From an uncultured Chlamydiae bacterium (GTDB lineage: Bacteria > Chlamydiota > Chlamydiia > Chlamydiales > Rhabdochlamydiaceae): 7,946 bases of DNA. The number at the start of each line of letters is the position of its first letter. The stretch's first letter is position 1. The DNA lies in assembly GCA_903867585.1 (NCBI GenBank), contig CAIPRZ010000020.1:1-7946 (forward strand), read 5' to 3'. Position numbers and translations under genes: made by a program. Below the pieces are notes generated by a model. That model did not search any database. It was not told the origin of the DNA and saw only the letters and a program-made list of their open reading frames with translations. Of this stretch, positions 5,936 through 7,946 are shown one piece after another.

Positions 5936-6931
5936 ATGTTTATTGATGCAGTTAAAATCACACTGAGTGCGGGCAAAGGGGGCAACGGCGTTGTCGCTTG
6001 GCGGCGCGAAAAATACATTCCTAAAGGCGGCCCTACTGGCGGCAACGGTGGTAATGGTGGATCTATCATCTTAAAAGCGGATCCAACAATTCCCTCTTTA
6101 GAAAGCTTCAGACATGTTAAAAAAATTGAAGCTCCTTCAGGAATTCAAGGCGGACCTAATCTTTGCCAAGGTAAAACGGGAAAAGATGAAATACTGCTGG
6201 TACCACTTGGAACCCTAGTGAAAGATGCTGCAACCGGAGCCTTGCTCTGTGATCTAACTCAAAAAGATCAAACCTTTACTATTTGTAAAGGAGGCAAAGG
6301 GGGCAAAGGAAATAACACATTTAAATCCCCGACCAACCAAGCCCCCAATATCTTTACTGAGGGCACGGCGGGTGAAAGTAAACATGTCGAACTTGAGCTT
6401 AAACTCATTGCAGAAATAGGCCTCATTGGAATGCCCAATGCTGGAAAATCGACGTTAATGAAAGCCTTAACTCAAGTACCAGTTAAAATAGGCGCCTATC
6501 CCTTTACAACCTTATTTCCTAATCTTGGCTATACCCGCTATGATGACTATCACCAAGTCCTAATTGCTGATATTCCAGGAATTATTAAAGATGCTCATCT
6601 TGATAAAGGTCTTGGCTTTGCATTTTTAAGACACATTGAAAGATCTAGAGCGCTTATATTTGTCCTTGACTCTTCAGGTTCTGAAGATCGCGACCCAGTT
6701 GAAGATTTTGAGGTCCTAATCAATGAACTCAAAGCCTACAGAGAAGCCTTATTAGATAGACCTATTCTAATTGCCCTTAATAAAGCCGACCAAGAAGACG
6801 CTGCTTTTTATATCGAAGCGTTTAAAAAGGCTTTTCCAGAACGGAATGATCAAATTATTGTCACCTCTGGATTATCAGGTATTGGTATAGATACTCTTAA
6901 AAAAGCAATCCGTACACTGGCAAGTGCTTGA
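5936..6931 (+). CDS. obgE: GTPase Obg (ribosome assembly)
   Basis: Obg is an essential GTPase that associates with the 50S subunit during assembly and links growth to stress signals. The 331-residue protein has the glycine-rich Obg fold at about 1-157 (KGGNGVVAWRREKY, GGPTGGNGGNGG, GGKGGKGNN) and a G domain at about 158-331. G1 is GMPNAGKST (165-173), G2 lies in YPFTT (189-192), G3 is DIPG (212-215), G4 is NKAD (282-285) and G5 is SGLSG (311-315). It ends after the G domain, so the variable C-terminal OCT domain of some homologues is absent. The switch region reads IIKDAHLDKGLG where IEGA is more usual. A modest AAAGG lies 6 nt before the ATG. The terminator upstream suggests either partial read-through from rplU-rpmA or a promoter I could not identify. 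Confidence 0.97.
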   Translation: MFIDAVKITLSAGKGGNGVVAWRREKYIPKGGPTGGNGGNGGSIILKADPTIPSLESFRHVKKIEAPSGIQGGPNLCQGKTGKDEILLVPLGTLVKDAATGALLCDLTQKDQTFTICKGGKGGKGNNTFKSPTNQAPNIFTEGTAGESKHVELELKLIAEIGLIGMPNAGKSTLMKALTQVPVKIGAYPFTTLFPNLGYTRYDDYHQVLIADIPGIIKDAHLDKGLGFAFLRHIERSRALIFVLDSSGSEDRDPVEDFEVLINELKAYREALLDRPILIALNKADQEDAAFYIEAFKKAFPERNDQIIVTSGLSGIGIDTLKKAIRTLASA

Positions 6932-6952
6932 AAAGAATTCTTAAAAGCTGAA

Positions 6953-6984
6953 ATAGTTGATTCGAATTAAATCTAATCAACTAT
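6953..6984 (+). promoter_or_regulatory. inverted repeat covering the namZ-like start codon
   Basis: ATAGTTGATT (6953-6962) and AATCAACTAT (6975-6984) form a perfect 10-bp inverted repeat with a 12-nt loop. The right arm includes the first two bases of the ATG at 6983. A T-run (TTTTTT, from about 6990) begins some 5 nt after the stem, so the structure could be a terminator for obgE, a structure that hides the start codon, or both. Confidence 0.5.
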
Positions 6985-7946
6985 GCGCTCTTTTTTATTT
7001 TATTTAGTAGCTTTCACAACTCTCTGTGCAGACCCTGTCACACTTGGTCTTGAGGAATTTTTTAATCAAAAGATTTACGAGCGCTACCAAGGCAAAAGAG
7101 CGGGCATTGTTACTAATCACACCGGTATAGATTCAGAATTCACCACAAACCTCACCCGATTTGATAAGTGCAAAGATGGTCCACAAATCAAAGTAATCTT
7201 CTTTCCCGAACATGGCCTAACAGGGGCTAATTGGGCCGAAGAGAAAATACAAAACGATCCTTCAACAGTTCGTAAAATTTATAGTCTTCACAACAAGACA
7301 AGACGTCCAGACGCTTCTATGCTAGAGGATCTTGATATCATATTTTATGACATTCAGGACATTGGCTCTAGATCTTACACCTATATATCGACCCTTTTTT
7401 ATGTGATGGAAGAGGCTAAAAAGCATAATATCGAAGTGGTTGTCTTAGATCGCCCCAACCCGATGGGCGGGCTCACTGTTGATGGCCCTATGATGGAATC
7501 AGCTTATAAGTCTTTTATTGGTTATATCAACGTCCCCTATTGCCATGGTATGACAGTGGGTGAACTAGCAAATTATTTTAATAAAGAAACAGGGCTTAAT
7601 TGCCAATTATCTGTTATCAAAATGAAAGGCTGGAAAAGGACTATGGTTTTTAGAGAAACAGGCCTTCCCTGGGTCCCTACAAGCCCCTATATTCCAGAAT
7701 CCGACACCCCTTTTTTTTATTGTTCAACAGGACTGTTTGATTCACTCCACTTAGTGAATATAGGTATTGGCTATACCCTACCTTTCAAAGTAATTGGAAC
7801 CCCTTTCATCGATAAAGAAAAATTTTCCAATGCTCTAAATGATCTCCATCTACCAGGAGTAAAGTTTCTAGCTTTTTCATTTAAACCTTTTTATGGAAGA
7901 TACAGAGGTGAAATCTGTCATGGAGTAAAAATCATTATTCAAAAGC
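6983..7946 (+). CDS. namZ: exported DUF1343 / NamZ-type exo-beta-N-acetylmuramidase, 3' end outside window
   Basis: The frame stays open to the window edge (321 codons seen). It matches the DUF1343 family, whose characterised member is Bacillus subtilis NamZ (YbbC), an exo-enzyme that removes N-acetylmuramic acid from peptidoglycan fragments. Conserved blocks are GIVTNHTG (41-48), FFPEHGL (73-79, containing the Glu-His pair proposed to be catalytic), DIQDIGSRSYTY (123-134), DRPNPMGG (156-163), and YCHGMTVGEL near 188. Near the end RGEICHGVKI matches the C-terminal block, so perhaps 60-90 residues are missing. Residues 1-16 look like a signal peptide cleaved before D17; C15 is not in a good lipobox. 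ATG 6983 is the only plausible start: an in-frame TAA lies 9 nt upstream, and no Shine-Dalgarno is visible. A role in periplasmic peptidoglycan turnover or recycling is inferred. Confidence 0.88.
   Translation, partial: MRSFLFYLVAFTTLCADPVTLGLEEFFNQKIYERYQGKRAGIVTNHTGIDSEFTTNLTRFDKCKDGPQIKVIFFPEHGLTGANWAEEKIQNDPSTVRKIYSLHNKTRRPDASMLEDLDIIFYDIQDIGSRSYTYISTLFYVMEEAKKHNIEVVVLDRPNPMGGLTVDGPMMESAYKSFIGYINVPYCHGMTVGELANYFNKETGLNCQLSVIKMKGWKRTMVFRETGLPWVPTSPYIPESDTPFFYCSTGLFDSLHLVNIGIGYTLPFKVIGTPFIDKEKFSNALNDLHLPGVKFLAFSFKPFYGRYRGEICHGVKIIIQK

Noticed and set aside
5875..6069. Minus-strand proline-rich frame opposite the obgE start
   Set aside because: The prolines are the complement of Obg glycine codons, so this is an antisense artefact.
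6931..6952. AAGAATTCTT palindrome after obgE as a terminator
   Set aside because: A 10-nt palindrome has no room for a loop in a stable stem and is not followed by a T-run.

Overview
This AT-rich window reads as a chromosomal housekeeping segment from a member of the Chlamydiota, probably an environmental (Chlamydia-related) lineage. The main reason is the gene set. An nrdR-dksA-lspA cluster, a ZnuABC-type metal transporter and rplU-rpmA-obgE recall the Chlamydia trachomatis neighbourhoods around CT406-CT408 and CT415-CT420. That comparison is from memory and was not checked by search. No mobile element, CRISPR array or phage gene was seen.

Left part, minus strand (1-2434). Reading in the direction of transcription, a tRNA-Ser(GGA) has its own promoter and a rho-independent terminator. 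A tightly packed operon follows: nrdR, a DksA/TraR-family gene whose zinc finger has lost all four cysteines, lspA (TTG start, inside the end of the dksA-like gene), an unrecognised 220-residue protein, and a CinA N-terminal fragment that stops after 50 codons. Spacing runs from 22 nt down to overlaps, so translation is probably coupled. nrdR appears to have its own promoter between the tRNA terminator and its start codon.

Middle, plus strand (2588-4985). A three-gene metal-uptake ABC operon encodes a periplasmic binding protein with a His-rich loop, an ATPase and a membrane permease. The genes are joined by two 4-nt ATGA overlaps. A 279-nt AT-rich gap follows, ending in a strong consensus-like promoter and a leader hairpin in front of rplU.

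Right part, plus strand (5167-7946). Ribosomal protein genes rplU (bL21) and rpmA (bL27) end at a textbook terminator with a GAAA loop. obgE, a ribosome-assembly GTPase, follows 15 nt later. The window ends inside an exported DUF1343/NamZ-type exo-N-acetylmuramidase gene, whose start codon lies in a 10-bp inverted repeat and has no Shine-Dalgarno sequence.

I do not see a convincing new multi-gene system. The points most worth checking are the cysteine-less DksA-like protein, the broken cinA, the unknown operon protein, and the hairpin over the NamZ-like start in an organism group with minimal peptidoglycan.
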